A DNA stretch of 64,000 nucleotides from an uncultured Pelagibacteraceae bacterium (GTDB lineage: Bacteria > Pseudomonadota > Alphaproteobacteria > Pelagibacterales > Pelagibacteraceae): the NCBI GenBank assembly GCA_902519325.1, contig CABYJU010000003.1, positions 1 to 64,000 on the forward strand, given 5' to 3'. The notes below the pieces were generated by a model that worked only from the letters and a program-made list of their open reading frames with translations, made no database searches and was not told the origin of the DNA. Positions 24,017-34,034 of the stretch are shown here, in pieces; the stretch's first letter is position 1, and every line of letters begins with the position of its first letter. The position numbers and the translations under genes were made by a program.

Positions 24017-24470
24017 GAAATATATATTTATAATTTTATTTGTTTTTATTATTAATTGCAAAGGCAATAAGGTGTCAAATTATCATGGCAACAAATTGTT
24101 AGACAAAAAATACGATATTATAAAAGTAAATAGTACTAATAAAAACGATTTACTTAAACTTATAGGTCCGCCTTCATCAATAAGTGATTTTGATGAAAAT
24201 AAATGGTTTTATATTGAGAGATTAAAAACAAACCAATCAATTATTAAACTCGGTAATCAGGTCATAAAAAAAAATAATGTTTTAATTGTAGAATTCAACA
24301 AGATGGGTGTTATTAAAAATAAAGAAATTTTAAATTTAGAAAATATGAATGATCTAAAATACTTAAAGCAAACAACAGAAAAAGATTTTAAACAAGATAA
24401 TGTCATCTATAATATATTTACTAGTCTAAGAGAAAAAATTAATGCACCAGCAAGAACAAGGAAAAAATAA
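24015..24470 (+). CDS. bamE: Outer membrane assembly factor BamE (SmpA/OmlA)
   Basis: A 151-residue lipoprotein of the BAM complex that inserts beta-barrel proteins in the outer membrane. The signal peptide ends in the lipobox FIINCKG with lipidated C15. The BamE domain shows DLLKLIGPPSSISDFDENKWFYIE (in pieces: DLLKLIGPPSS, DENKWFYIE), where the LGxPS-type turn is LIGPPS. It starts head to head with the bc1 chaperone gene, the two ATG codons forming CATG, and ends two bases before the convergent hppA stop. Confidence 0.86.
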   Translation: MKYIFIILFVFIINCKGNKVSNYHGNKLLDKKYDIIKVNSTNKNDLLKLIGPPSSISDFDENKWFYIERLKTNQSIIKLGNQVIKKNNVLIVEFNKMGVIKNKEILNLENMNDLKYLKQTTEKDFKQDNVIYNIFTSLREKINAPARTRKK

Positions 24471-24472
24471 TT

Positions 24473-26572
24473 TTATCCTGCAATTACTGCTAGTAATAAT
24501 AAAGCAACAATATTTGTAATTTTAATCATTGGATTTACTGCAGGTCCAGCGGTATCTTTATATGGATCACCGACTGTATCACCTGTTACAGCAGCTTTGT
24601 GAGCTTCTGAGCCTTTTCCTCCAAACTTCCCATCTTCAATATATTTTTTAGCATTATCCCAAGCACCTCCACCAGCTGTCATTGACACTGCAACAAACAA
24701 ACCAGTTATTATAACTCCTAACAACATAGCACCTACAGAAGATAATGCTGCAACTTGTCCACCAATTGGTAAAATAATTAAATATAAAACTATTGGAGAA
24801 AGAACTGGTAATAATGAAGGTATTACCATTTCTTTAATTGCTGCTTTAGTTAAAAGATCAACCAATTTACCATAGTCTGGTTTTGATTTACGTTTCATTA
24901 TTCCAGGAATTTTTTTAAATTGTCTTCTTACTTCTATTACCACTGCACCACCTGCTCTACCAACAGCCTGCATTCCCATAGATCCAAAAAGGTATGGCAG
25001 CATTCCACCAATCAATAAACCAACAACAACAAAAGGATTTGATAAATCAAATGTAACTACTATTCCTTCAAGATTAGATCCAACTTCTTTTGAAAAATGT
25101 TTAATATCTTCAGTATATGCTGCGAACAAAACTAGAGCTCCTAATCCTGCCGATCCAATTGCATATCCTTTTGTTACAGCTTTAGTAGTATTTCCAACTG
25201 CATCAAGCGCATCTGTAGTCTTTCTAACGTTTTTAGGTAAATTTGACATCTCTGCAATCCCACCAGCGTTATCTGTTACTGGACCATATGCGTCTAAAGC
25301 AACAACCATTCCTGCAAGTGCAAGCATAGTTGTTACAGCTATTGCAATTCCAAATAAACCAGCTATTGAATTAGTTAATAAAATACCAGCAACAATTATT
25401 ATTGCTGGAATTGCTGTAGCTTCCATAGATATTGCTAAACCTTGAATTACATTAGTACCGTGCCCAGTCGTTGATGACTCTGCAACACTTTTTACAGGTC
25501 TATAATCCGTACCAGTGTAGTATTCGGTTATCCATATTAATAATCCTGTGATTATTAAACCAATGACACCACAATAATATAAACTCAAACCATTAAAAGA
25601 GACTCCATTAACAGAATAGTTAGTATCCAAACCAATAACATAATCTGTTATAGGATATAAAATAACCAAAGATAAAATAGCTGTAGCAACAAAACCTTTA
25701 TATAGTGCATTCATTATATTTTTTGATTGTCCAAGTTTTACGAAAAAAGTACCAACTATAGATGTTAAGATACATGCAGCTCCAATACTTAATGGGTAAA
25801 CCATCATATTTAAATCAGATACAAAGAAAATTGATGATAGAACCATAGTTGCAACGATCGTAACTGCATATGTTTCAAACAAATCTGCAGCCATACCTGC
25901 ACAATCTCCAACATTATCACCAACATTATCTGCTATGACAGCAGGATTTCTAGGATCATCTTCTGGAATACCAGCTTCTACTTTTCCAACTAAATCTGCA
26001 CCAACATCAGCACCTTTTGTAAAAATTCCACCACCTAATCTTGCGAAAATAGATATTAAAGAAGCACCAAAGCCTAACGCAACTAGTGCATTTACAATTT
26101 CTCTTTCGTCAACACCAGCTGACAATAATATGTAGTAATAAACTGCAATAGCTAATAATGCTAAACCAGCAACCAACATTCCTGTGATTGCTCCAGATTT
26201 GAATGCTATTGAAAGACCTTGAGACAAACCTTTTCTTGATGCCTCAGCTGTACGTACATTAGCTTGAACAGAAACTAGCATACCGACATAACCTGCTATA
26301 CCAGATAATGCTGCTCCTATTAAATATCCAATTCCTACTAATATTGAAAAAGCAAAACTAATAATAACTAATACAACAACTCCAACAATAGCAATTGTTT
26401 TATATTGTCTGTTTAAATATGCTTTTGCTCCAATTTGAATAGCAGAAGCAATTTCTTGCATCTTTGCATTTCCTGCACTTGCATTCAAAATTGAAGATCC
26501 TGTAACAAATCCATATACAATGGATAAAATTCCAGCAAAAATTGTGTATAATAAAATGGTATCAACAGACAT
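24473..26572 (-). CDS. hppA: Proton-pumping inorganic pyrophosphatase, K+-independent
   Basis: Membrane pyrophosphatase of 699 residues with about sixteen helices that pumps protons using PPi. The acidic substrate motif is [20 protein letters not shown], and the second is [18 protein letters not shown]. The cytosolic segment [20 protein letters not shown] has Lys at the position that separates K+-independent proton pumps from K+-dependent ones (known for the family), so this should need no potassium. An AAGGA ribosome binding site lies before the ATG. A PPi-driven pump saves ATP in a slow-growing oligotroph. Confidence 0.96.
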   Translation of the reverse strand: MSVDTILLYTIFAGILSIVYGFVTGSSILNASAGNAKMQEIASAIQIGAKAYLNRQYKTIAIVGVVVLVIISFAFSILVGIGYLIGAALSGIAGYVGMLVSVQANVRTAEASRKGLSQGLSIAFKSGAITGMLVAGLALLAIAVYYYILLSAGVDEREIVNALVALGFGASLISIFARLGGGIFTKGADVGADLVGKVEAGIPEDDPRNPAVIADNVGDNVGDCAGMAADLFETYAVTIVATMVLSSIFFVSDLNMMVYPLSIGAACILTSIVGTFFVKLGQSKNIMNALYKGFVATAILSLVILYPITDYVIGLDTNYSVNGVSFNGLSLYYCGVIGLIITGLLIWITEYYTGTDYRPVKSVAESSTTGHGTNVIQGLAISMEATAIPAIIIVAGILLTNSIAGLFGIAIAVTTMLALAGMVVALDAYGPVTDNAGGIAEMSNLPKNVRKTTDALDAVGNTTKAVTKGYAIGSAGLGALVLFAAYTEDIKHFSKEVGSNLEGIVVTFDLSNPFVVVGLLIGGMLPYLFGSMGMQAVGRAGGAVVIEVRRQFKKIPGIMKRKSKPDYGKLVDLLTKAAIKEMVIPSLLPVLSPIVLYLIILPIGGQVAALSSVGAMLLGVIITGLFVAVSMTAGGGAWDNAKKYIEDGKFGGKGSEAHKAAVTGDTVGDPYKDTAGPAVNPMIKITNIVALLLLAVIAG

Positions 26573-26654
26573 ATAATTCCTTAAATAAGTGTTTTAGTTA
26601 TTTTTTAAAATGCGGACATTACAAAAAAGATTATAAAAGGCAATATTTAACTTC

Positions 26655-27614
26655 TTAGAATATATGAGAATAACCCTGATATTTAAGGTATTTTATTGGA
26701 ATTCTTCTATTATCTAATAAGTAATTTTTTGATTTAGTATTAATTTGCCCAATAATAGAAATTTTTTGATTCATTTTAGATGATAAAGTTTTTATATATT
26801 TTCTCTTTGATTTAGAAGCTGTAAATAAAATTTGATAGTCATCACCATTGAATAAATAGTCTAATGTATTGAGTTTTTTGTGTTTAATTAATTGTTTTAA
26901 ATTATTTGATATCGGGATCTTATCTATATCGATTAAATAACCAAGTTTTTGTTTATTTATTAATTTATTCAGATCAATTACCAATCCATCTGAGACGTCC
27001 ATAGAACAATTTGCAATTTTAAAAAGATGTAAACTAAACTTTATAGGTAAATTGGGTGAATAATATTTATCAATAAAATATTTTTTTTGATTTGAGTTTA
27101 AATTAATTCTCTTTTTTAAAGCTTTTAAACCAATGTGACTGTCACCTATATTACCAGTTAAATAAATGTCATCTCCAATTTTTGCTTTATTTCTATAAAC
27201 AATTTTATTTGAATATCCTAAAGATATAACTGTAAAACTTAGATTTTTTGAGGATGTGGTATCACCACCAGATAATTTTATATTAAATCTATTTTGCTCA
27301 TTGGATAAAGATTTGTTAATTAATGACATATTTTTTTTTGTAAAATGTTTTTTGTTACCTGAGCCAGCTAAGAAGAAATAATTTGGTTTTACTCCTTTAG
27401 CATAAATATCTGATATAGAAGATCTTATTATTTTTCTTATAACAAGATCTGGTTTATTAAAATTTAAAAAATGTATACCCTCATTGTAAGTATCAACGGA
27501 AATAACTAATTTTTTAGTTTTATCAAAAAAAACATCATCATTTAAATTAAGCGATGATGGATTATTTTTAGATAATTTTTTTAAATAACTATTTATTAAG
27601 AATTCTTCATTCAT
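26655..27614 (-). CDS. thiL: Thiamine-monophosphate kinase
   Basis: Phosphorylates thiamine monophosphate to the active diphosphate cofactor. AIR-synthase/ThiL fold with NLNDDVFFD near the N-terminus, VISVDTYNEGIHFL, IRSSISDIYAKGVKP, KLSGGDTTSSKN and the Mg-binding MDVSDGLVIDL; FNGDDYQILF is near residue 265. The 319-residue length is typical. SAR11 is known to lack de novo thiamine synthesis and to scavenge the pyrimidine precursor, for which this last step is still needed. It follows nusB with one shared base. Confidence 0.92.
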   Translation of the reverse strand: MNEEFLINSYLKKLSKNNPSSLNLNDDVFFDKTKKLVISVDTYNEGIHFLNFNKPDLVIRKIIRSSISDIYAKGVKPNYFFLAGSGNKKHFTKKNMSLINKSLSNEQNRFNIKLSGGDTTSSKNLSFTVISLGYSNKIVYRNKAKIGDDIYLTGNIGDSHIGLKALKKRINLNSNQKKYFIDKYYSPNLPIKFSLHLFKIANCSMDVSDGLVIDLNKLINKQKLGYLIDIDKIPISNNLKQLIKHKKLNTLDYLFNGDDYQILFTASKSKRKYIKTLSSKMNQKISIIGQINTKSKNYLLDNRRIPIKYLKYQGYSHIF

Positions 27615-28009
27615 CAGTTTCTTAATTTCTTTGAAATTTTATCAAGCAAAGCATTCAAGTATTTTGTTTGCGATAAATCAATAAAGAAATTGGAAGCATT
27701 AAGATATTCTTTAATAATTATTTTTGAAGATATTTTTGGTTTATACATTAATTCAAAAATCGCACTTTTTATTATTACTTGAAAAACTTTATCTAGGTTT
27801 GATATTTTTAAATCTTCGTTTAAATGATTTGTAATTTCTTCGTGAATTACATCATCTCTTTCAATTGTACCATTGACTACATCTTTTATAAATTTTTTGA
27901 AACGATGTTTTGGAAAATTTAATTCTACTTCATTGTTATAATATTTGCTGTAAAGCTTTTGTATTATAATAACTCTTGGGTTATTTTTTTTACTAAAATG
28001 AAGTGACAT
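27614..28009 (-). CDS. nusB: Transcription antitermination protein NusB
   Basis: All-helical RNA-binding protein of 131 residues acting with NusE/S10 in rRNA antitermination. The fit is modest per residue: AIFELMYKP corresponds to the conserved helix around IAxAEL, and VIIKEYLNASNFF to the xxxNExVExAKxF block. The placement between ribH and thiL is the standard alphaproteobacterial order and supports the call. It lies one base after ribH. Confidence 0.85.
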   Translation of the reverse strand: MSLHFSKKNNPRVIIIQKLYSKYYNNEVELNFPKHRFKKFIKDVVNGTIERDDVIHEEITNHLNEDLKISNLDKVFQVIIKSAIFELMYKPKISSKIIIKEYLNASNFFIDLSQTKYLNALLDKISKKLRN

Positions 28010-28010
28010 T

Positions 28011-28397
28011 CTATAAAGACAATATTATTTTTACTGCGTTAGCTGCCTCTCTACCCTTTTTGCCACGAGCTATTGCTTGGTTTTTATTTAAACAAGTGAT
28101 TATTCCGTTACCAACAGGTTTTTTTGACTCCACAGATATATTCATAATTGCATCAGTTGTTGATTTGGATATAAAATCAAAATGAGGGGTTTGACCTTTA
28201 ATTACACATCCAAGTGCTACAAAACCATCATACTTTTTTAAATTTTTAGAAATAATCACAGGTATCTCAAATACACCCGGAACAGAAATTATATTAATTT
28301 TTGCAAAATTCTTTAATTCATTCTTAGCACTTTTAAGAAGGGCAGTTGAAATATCTTTATAGTAATTTGCTTGTATAATTAATACTTTGTTTTTCAT
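28011..28397 (-). CDS. ribH: 6,7-dimethyl-8-ribityllumazine synthase
   Basis: Condenses the dihydroxybutanone phosphate made by RibB with the RibD product to give lumazine, the penultimate step of riboflavin synthesis. Motifs: VPGVFEIPVIISKNL near 39-53, ALGCVIKGQTPHFDFI near 71-86 with the catalytic His, and PVGNGIITCLNKNQA near 104-118. At 128 residues it is shorter than usual (about 150), missing the extreme N-terminal strand. Its start overlaps the ribB stop by 4 bases. Confidence 0.94.
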   Translation of the reverse strand: MKNKVLIIQANYYKDISTALLKSAKNELKNFAKINIISVPGVFEIPVIISKNLKKYDGFVALGCVIKGQTPHFDFISKSTTDAIMNISVESKKPVGNGIITCLNKNQAIARGKKGREAANAVKIILSL

Positions 28398-29497
28398 TTT
28401 ATTATTTCTTGTTTAATAATCTTGATACCATAACCATCCAACCCAACAACCTTTTTTAGAGTTCTAGTAACTAATATCATTTTCTTTATTTTTAAAGATT
28501 TAATTATTTGAGCTCCAATACCATAACTTTTTATTAATTGATCCTTTTCTTTTGTTTTAGACTTTTTACCTTTAAATTCTTTAAGTGTTTGGGTAACAGA
28601 TTTTAAGTTTGGGTCTCTTATAAAAATCATTACACAGTTACTGTATTTTTTAAAATATTTTAGAGTTTTTTCAAATGAGTTAGGAAGTTTTTGATTTATT
28701 AGATAATTTTGAACTACATTTGATGAAATAACCCTAACCCTTGGTGATATGCCTTTATTTATTTTACCCTTAACTAATGCAAAATGTTCAGAACCATCAA
28801 TTGAATTCTCAAAAACATAAATTTTAAATTTTTGATTATTTAAATTAATTGTAGATATTTTTTTTATTTTAACAAAATTTTCTTTTCTTAATCTGTATGA
28901 AATTAAGTCTTCAATTTTTGCAATATGAAGTTTATGTTTACTTGCAAATTTTAATAAATCATCACCTTTTGCCATCGAACCATCCTCATTCATAATCTCA
29001 CATATTACAGCAGCTGGAATTTTATTGCCGAGTCTAGCTATGTCGACAGATGCCTCAGTATGACCTGCTCTAACTAGCACTCCACCTTCTCGAGAAATAA
29101 TTGGAAATACATGACCTGGAGAAACAATTTCTTTTTTTAATACATTTTTTTTTGTAGCAACTTTTATTGTTCGTGATCGATCTTTAGCTGAAATACCTGT
29201 AGTTATACCTTTCTTGGCCTCTATTGAGATAGTAAAGGCTGTTTGATTTCTTGATTGATTAACAGGTGCCATAAAGGTTAGGCCAAGTTTATTCGCTTGA
29301 TTTTTATTTAGTGTTAAGCAAATTAAACCTCTACCGTTTTTTGCCATAAAGTTAATTTTTTTAGAATTAACATCACTAGCATTAAATACTAAATCGCCTT
29401 CATTTTCTCGATTTTCATCATCTACAAGAATATACATTCCTCCTCTTTTTGAGATGGAAATAATTTTTTCTATTGAGCTAAATTTATTTTTTATCAT
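28394..29497 (-). CDS. ribB: 3,4-dihydroxy-2-butanone-4-phosphate synthase fused to a degenerate GTP cyclohydrolase II domain
   Basis: The N-terminal domain (about residues 5-205) is an intact RibB: DDENRENEGDL near 26-36, GLICLTLN, TGISAKDRSRTI, PGHVFPI and RAGHTEASVDIARL. The C-terminal domain (about 215-367) follows the RibA fold, but the position of the SECLTGD metal motif reads SSNVVQN and the CDCG zinc cysteines are absent. GTP cyclohydrolase II activity is therefore very unlikely. Such RibBX hybrids are known in proteobacteria and imply a separate ribA elsewhere. It overlaps ribE by 14 bases and ribH by 4. Confidence 0.92.
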   Translation of the reverse strand: MIKNKFSSIEKIISISKRGGMYILVDDENRENEGDLVFNASDVNSKKINFMAKNGRGLICLTLNKNQANKLGLTFMAPVNQSRNQTAFTISIEAKKGITTGISAKDRSRTIKVATKKNVLKKEIVSPGHVFPIISREGGVLVRAGHTEASVDIARLGNKIPAAVICEIMNEDGSMAKGDDLLKFASKHKLHIAKIEDLISYRLRKENFVKIKKISTINLNNQKFKIYVFENSIDGSEHFALVKGKINKGISPRVRVISSNVVQNYLINQKLPNSFEKTLKYFKKYSNCVMIFIRDPNLKSVTQTLKEFKGKKSKTKEKDQLIKSYGIGAQIIKSLKIKKMILVTRTLKKVVGLDGYGIKIIKQEIIK

Positions 29498-30077
29498 TAA
29501 TAAATTTTTTTACATATTTAGACAAAATATCTATTTCAATATTAACTAAATCATTTTTTTTAATGTTTGCTAAATTTGTAAGTTTTAATGTGTGTGGAAT
29601 AACCCAAATTTCAAATTTATTCTTCTTTATTTTGGCTATGGTTAAAGACACGCCATTAATCAAGATTGATGCTTTCTCGACTAAATATTTATAAAATTTT
29701 TTATCAATACTGAATTCATAGATTGTGGATTTATCTACATTTTTTAAATTTATAACTTTGCTTACTGTATCAACATGACCTTGACAAATATGACCTGAAA
29801 TATTTTGTCCGTACTTTAATGGTAATTCTAAATTAACATAATCACCAACATTAGAATTCTTAAATTTTGATTTTCTAATAGTTTCATTTGATAAATAGAA
29901 TTCAGATATACCTCTTTTATATGATATTAATGTTAAACAAACACCATCACAGGAAATAGATATACCTAATTGCTTATTAGTTAATTTTAATTTTGACTTA
30001 ATAAAGACATTTATTCCTTTAGCTCTTTTGGTAATATTTGTGATTTTACCTGTATTAAAAATTATTCCATTAAACAT
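29484..30077 (-). CDS. ribE: Riboflavin synthase, alpha subunit
   Basis: Dismutates two lumazine molecules into riboflavin. Two tandem lumazine-binding repeats are visible: MFNGIIFNTGKI ... ISISCDGVCLTLI in the first, and ISGHICQGHVDTVSKV ... ASILINGVSLTIA in the second. The usual MFTG start is MFNG. The 197-residue length is standard. One base separates it from ribD. Some annotations call this gene ribC. Confidence 0.94.
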   Translation of the reverse strand: MFNGIIFNTGKITNITKRAKGINVFIKSKLKLTNKQLGISISCDGVCLTLISYKRGISEFYLSNETIRKSKFKNSNVGDYVNLELPLKYGQNISGHICQGHVDTVSKVINLKNVDKSTIYEFSIDKKFYKYLVEKASILINGVSLTIAKIKKNKFEIWVIPHTLKLTNLANIKKNDLVNIEIDILSKYVKKFINDKK

Positions 30078-31172
30078 TTACTGATACCTAAAAAGTTTTT
30101 CTTTATCTAAAAAAGTATTAATTAGTGATCTTTTTTTAAATTTTTTAGACAATAAATCAATAAAAGAATTTAGAGCAAATGAATTTTTTAAATTAATTTT
30201 ATAATCAGCTTTAAATAAATAGAAATTATTTATTAAATTATTGTTTAAAAAAGATTTTAAGAGATTTGGACCCGACTCAAGTAATAAACTTGCATAACCT
30301 AATGAGTATATTTTTTTTAAAATTGTATTTAAATCAAAACTATTATTTTCTATTTTCATAAAAATAAGTTTTACATTTTTATTCTTAAATTTATTAATAA
30401 TATTTTTATCTTTTTTATTATGAAAAATATAAGTTTTATTTGAGCTAGGTTTTAACACTTTGGAATTTATTTTAGTCTTTAAATCTTTATCAATAATAAA
30501 TTTTACTGGTGAAAACTTTTCTAAACCTTGAATTCTACAATTTAAATTAGGATTGTCAGAGTTAATAGTTTTATAAGATGTTAAAATTGCTTGATTTCTA
30601 TATCTTAATAAATGAGACACTTTATGAGAATGTTCATTTGTAATTTTTTTTTTAAATAAATAAATTCTATTATTCTTAGAAACGGCTAATTTTCCAGTAA
30701 CGTATGGAATATCATTAAATTTTGAGAATTTATAATCTTTGTAAAATTTATTTGCCTCATTTTTAATTAAACCAATTTTAGCCAAAATATTGCTCTTTTT
30801 TAAAACACTTTTTGTTTTTTTTGCTGTTCGTTTATCAAAATCTTCAATGGAATAATTAACTAATTTAATCTTTTTTTTTATAATAATGTTTGTGCAAGGT
30901 GGTGTTTTTCCATAATGGACGCAAGGTTCTAATGTTACATACATATTTGAATTTTTGAAATTTATTTTATTATTTTTTAAGGCTGCTACTTCAGCATGAG
31001 GTCTGCCATTAATATCTGTCTTTCCGTAAGAAATGATTTCATCTTTATGTGTTACTACACATCCAACCGATGGATTTAGTCCTGTTAACCCTTTATTTTG
31101 ATTAGCAAGTTCTAGTGCCAATCTCATGAATGCTTTACTTTTTTTTGATGATTTATCTTTTCTTAAAGACAT
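30078..31172 (-). CDS. ribD: Bifunctional pyrimidine deaminase/reductase RibD
   Basis: Two early riboflavin steps. The N-terminal deaminase has [21 protein letters not shown], the zinc ligands in [10 protein letters not shown] and [13 protein letters not shown]. The C-terminal reductase half begins near residue 145 ([12 protein letters not shown]) and includes [13 protein letters not shown]; it is weakly conserved and Lys/Asn-rich. I start at [12 protein letters not shown], overlapping nrdR by 20 bases; starting at MRLALELA, 45 bases later, is also possible. The longest frame would run 83 bases into nrdR and is not credible. Confidence 0.92.
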   Translation of the reverse strand: MSLRKDKSSKKSKAFMRLALELANQNKGLTGLNPSVGCVVTHKDEIISYGKTDINGRPHAEVAALKNNKINFKNSNMYVTLEPCVHYGKTPPCTNIIIKKKIKLVNYSIEDFDKRTAKKTKSVLKKSNILAKIGLIKNEANKFYKDYKFSKFNDIPYVTGKLAVSKNNRIYLFKKKITNEHSHKVSHLLRYRNQAILTSYKTINSDNPNLNCRIQGLEKFSPVKFIIDKDLKTKINSKVLKPSSNKTYIFHNKKDKNIINKFKNKNVKLIFMKIENNSFDLNTILKKIYSLGYASLLLESGPNLLKSFLNNNLINNFYLFKADYKINLKNSFALNSFIDLLSKKFKKRSLINTFLDKEKLFRYQ

Positions 31173-31611
31173 CGATTTTATCAACAAATTGAACGAAGTC
31201 TTTTTCTTCTCTAAAATTTCTATATACTGATGCAAATCTTACATATGCAACTGGGTCCAATTCTTTTAATCCGTCCATTACCATTGTGCCTATTGTGTTC
31301 GAAGAAATTTCACTTTGACCAAATTCTTCTAGTGATCGAGAAATTTTAGAAATAAATTTTTCTACTGTTTCAGTATCAAGAGGTCTTTTTTTTAGAGCTA
31401 CATAAATGGATTTAGACAATTTATCTCTATCAAATGGTGATTTTCTTCCATTTTTTTTAACAATGGTTAGCTCACGAAATTGAACTCTTTCAAATGTAGT
31501 AAATCTTTGTCCACAGCTACAAAGCCTCCTTCTTCTTATAGCTGTTCCATCTTCAGTAGGTCTAGAATCTACAACTGAAGTTTCACCTTTTTTATCACAG
31601 GGACAAATCAT
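31153..31611 (-). CDS. nrdR: Transcriptional repressor NrdR with altered zinc knuckles
   Basis: ATP-cone repressor of ribonucleotide reductase genes, 152 residues. [15 protein letters not shown] and [11 protein letters not shown] frame the zinc ribbon, and the ATP-cone runs from about 49 to 139 ([18 protein letters not shown] ... [11 protein letters not shown]). The zinc ligands are odd: C3-P-C5 and C31-S-C33, that is CxC in both places where the family has CxxC. Checked at codon level, this is not a frameshift. Typical position between glyA and ribD. Confidence 0.93.
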   Translation of the reverse strand: MICPCDKKGETSVVDSRPTEDGTAIRRRRLCSCGQRFTTFERVQFRELTIVKKNGRKSPFDRDKLSKSIYVALKKRPLDTETVEKFISKISRSLEEFGQSEISSNTIGTMVMDGLKELDPVAYVRFASVYRNFREEKDFVQFVDKIDVFKKR

Positions 31612-31617
31612 AATTCA

Positions 31618-32928
31618 TTATCCCAAATTCTTATAAATTGGGAAATTTGAACATAAATCAACAACTTCTTTTCTTACTTCGTCTTCTATTTTAGTATTAT
31701 CATCAGGGTTGGATGACAAACCTTTAATTACTTTAGTAATTAACTCACCAACTATTTTAAATTCATTTAAACCAAATCCTCGAGTAGTTGCTGCCTGAGA
31801 ACCTAGTCTTATACCTGATGTTACCATTGGACTTTCTGTATCAAATGGAATTCCATTTTTATTACACGTTATATTAGCGCGTGATAAACTTTCAGCTGCA
31901 GCATTACCTTTAACACCAAAAGGTCTTAAATCTACCAACATTAAATGAGTATCAGTTCCTCCAGAATAAATCTTAAATCCATTTGACTTTAATGTCTCAG
32001 CAAGAATTTTTGCATTAGCTAAAACATTAGATATATATTCTTTGAAAGAAGGTTCTAATGCCTCTTTAAATCCAACTGCTTTTGCTGCTATTATATGCAT
32101 CAGAGGGCCACCCTGATAACCAGGAAATACAGCTGTATTAATTTTTTTATAAATATCTTCGTGATTTGTTAAAATAATTCCACCTCTGGCACTTCTAAAA
32201 ACTTTATGAGTTGTAGATGTAACGACATGAGCATGATCAACAGGATTTGGATAACCTTTACCAGCAACAAGACCTGAAAAGTGAGCCATATCTACCATAA
32301 AGAATGCTCCAACTTTATCAGCAATTTCTCTAAACTTTTTAAAATCAATCACCCTAGAATATGCACTCCCTCCAGCAATAATAAGTTTAGGTTTATTTTC
32401 AATTGCTAATCTTTCAACTTCGTCATAATCGATTAATTCAGATGTTTTGTCCACATCGTAACTTATTGCATTAAACCATTTGCCTGACATTGCAATTTTA
32501 AGACCATGAGTAATATGGCCACCGGAATTTAAACTCATTCCCATAAATGTATCACCTGGCTTTAATAGTGCTAAAAACACTGCTCCGTTAGCTTGCGCAC
32601 CTGAGTGAGGTTGTGAATTCGCAAATTTACAATTAAAGAGTTTTTTTAATCTATCGTTAGCAAGTGACTCAGCAACATCAACATGTTCGCAACCGTTATA
32701 ATATCTTTTACCTGGGTAACCTTCTGCATACTTATTTGTTAGTACTGAACCTTGTGCCTCTAAAACAGCTTGTGAAACAATGTTTTCTGATGCGATTAAT
32801 TCGATATGATTTTGTTGTCTGATTAATTCTTTATTTACTGCATCAAATATTTCTGGATCAGCTTCAGACAATTTTTTTTCAAAAAAGTTTTCATATTGAG
32901 TATTTAAATATTTTTTTTCACTAGACAT
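31618..32928 (-). CDS. glyA: Serine hydroxymethyltransferase
   Basis: PLP enzyme interconverting serine and glycine while loading tetrahydrofolate with a one-carbon unit. Blocks: [40 protein letters not shown], the PLP lysine in [16 protein letters not shown], and [18 protein letters not shown]. The 436-residue length is usual. It heads the run into nrdR and the riboflavin genes, with six bases to nrdR. It complements sarcosine oxidase in this window, which also yields methylene-tetrahydrofolate and glycine. Confidence 0.97.
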   Translation of the reverse strand: MSSEKKYLNTQYENFFEKKLSEADPEIFDAVNKELIRQQNHIELIASENIVSQAVLEAQGSVLTNKYAEGYPGKRYYNGCEHVDVAESLANDRLKKLFNCKFANSQPHSGAQANGAVFLALLKPGDTFMGMSLNSGGHITHGLKIAMSGKWFNAISYDVDKTSELIDYDEVERLAIENKPKLIIAGGSAYSRVIDFKKFREIADKVGAFFMVDMAHFSGLVAGKGYPNPVDHAHVVTSTTHKVFRSARGGIILTNHEDIYKKINTAVFPGYQGGPLMHIIAAKAVGFKEALEPSFKEYISNVLANAKILAETLKSNGFKIYSGGTDTHLMLVDLRPFGVKGNAAAESLSRANITCNKNGIPFDTESPMVTSGIRLGSQAATTRGFGLNEFKIVGELITKVIKGLSSNPDDNTKIEDEVRKEVVDLCSNFPIYKNLG

Positions 32929-32936
32929 TTATTTAC

Positions 32937-33362
32937 CTATATTTTTTTAATTCTTTTTATATGTCTACCGCCTTCAAACTCAGTTTTTAGAAAGCTCTCA
33001 ACACATTTTAAGGCAACTGTTTTTTTAATAAGCCTTTCTCCTAATGTTATAACATTTGCATCATTATGCAATCGCGATAATTTGGCATTTTTTACTGAAT
33101 AGCATAAAGCTGCACGTATTCCCTTATTTTTGTTTGCAGCAATAGACATTCCTACTCCTGAACCACAAACAAGTATTCCTACATGTTTCTTATTTTTCGC
33201 CACTTGTTTACAAAGTTTATGAGCAAAATCAGGGTAATCAACAGACTTCTTATTTTGTTTTGGTCCTAAATCTTTTATAGAATAATTTTTATTCAAATAT
33301 TTAAAAATATTCATCTTTAAATTAAAACCACCATGATCTGAAGCAATAAAAATTTTTTTCAA
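32937..33362 (-). CDS. rpiB: Ribose-5-phosphate isomerase B
   Basis: Interconverts ribose 5-phosphate and ribulose 5-phosphate. The 141-residue protein matches the RpiB/LacAB family: IFIASDHGGFNLK at the N-terminus, DLGPKQNKKSVDYPDFAHKL (family: DxG....SVDYPDFA), GILVCGSGVGMSIAANKNKGIRAA with the catalytic Cys, and HNDANVITLGERLI. It starts with TTG; no closer ATG is compatible with the family N-terminus. It is eight bases upstream of glyA, a common alphaproteobacterial pair. Confidence 0.94.
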   Translation of the reverse strand: MKKIFIASDHGGFNLKMNIFKYLNKNYSIKDLGPKQNKKSVDYPDFAHKLCKQVAKNKKHVGILVCGSGVGMSIAANKNKGIRAALCYSVKNAKLSRLHNDANVITLGERLIKKTVALKCVESFLKTEFEGGRHIKRIKKI

Positions 33363-33363
33363 T

Positions 33364-33954
33364 TTAATTAAATTTATAATTTAAAACACAAGCAACAAGG
33401 TGAACTCTATTTTCTTCACCGCCATTAAATGCATTGTGATATTTAGTATTATTAGTAATCCAAACAGAGCCATCTGCTGGCATATGTTTTGCAACATTAT
33501 CAACGACCATTATTGCTCCAGGATTTGTGTATATAGGTATATGAAGCCTTGGCTCAGGATCTCTATGCCAACTCAATGTTGATCTTGGCTCTTTAAGAAG
33601 AAGTCTCATCCTGCCTAATTTATACTTTTTTGTTAATTGATCATAAACTTCTTTGAAATAAGTATTTTTAAAGTCGTCAACAAATTCTGTATATTTATGT
33701 TCATCAATTTTACTCTCCCTCTGTACCTCAACACCTGTACTATCTGGTTTAGTCCAATAAATGCCTCTTACATTATTTCCTTTAACAGAATCTGGATCAC
33801 CTGGAATTTGATTTAGAGGTATACCGGCGAAGTGAGGTATTCCAAGACTTGTATCAAAGCCTTTTATTTTTAATACTTCATCACAAGCTTGTTTCAATTT
33901 TATGATATCAAATTTTACATCTTGTTTTTGGAAATCATTGAATAATTGTGACAT
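33364..33954 (-). CDS. Aspartyl/asparaginyl beta-hydroxylase-like 2-oxoglutarate oxygenase
   Basis: A 196-residue cupin-fold protein. The iron site is suggested by WHRDPEPRLHIPI near residues 128-140 (His and Asp of HxD) and the distal His in TKYHNAFNGGEENRVHLVACV near 170-190, whose Arg would bind 2-oxoglutarate. This layout matches aspartyl/asparaginyl hydroxylases, also common in marine phages. The substrate is unknown. One base separates it from rpiB, and it is divergent from hemB. Confidence 0.7.
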   Translation of the reverse strand: MSQLFNDFQKQDVKFDIIKLKQACDEVLKIKGFDTSLGIPHFAGIPLNQIPGDPDSVKGNNVRGIYWTKPDSTGVEVQRESKIDEHKYTEFVDDFKNTYFKEVYDQLTKKYKLGRMRLLLKEPRSTLSWHRDPEPRLHIPIYTNPGAIMVVDNVAKHMPADGSVWITNNTKYHNAFNGGEENRVHLVACVLNYKFN

Positions 33955-34019
33955 CGCTGCTCTACTATCTTATAGACTATTATAATAAATATTACTATTG
34001 TCGCATCAAAAAAATTAAT

Positions 34020-34034
34020 TGATAATGATTATCA
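34020..34034. promoter_or_regulatory. Perfect 7-1-7 Fur-type palindrome over the hemB start codon
   Basis: TGATAAT-G-ATTATCA is an exact inverted repeat around one base and equals the classical 7-1-7 Fur box. It covers the hemB ATG (34025-34027) and the next two codons. A TATAAT at 33981-33986 could be a -10 element about 40 bases upstream, which would put this site within the early transcribed region. The match could be accidental in A+T-rich sequence; no regulator gene is in the window. Confidence 0.45.

Noticed and set aside
34019-34024. TTG start two codons before the hemB ATG
   Set aside because: The ATG is closer to the family N-terminus and a better codon; the TTG adds nothing conserved.
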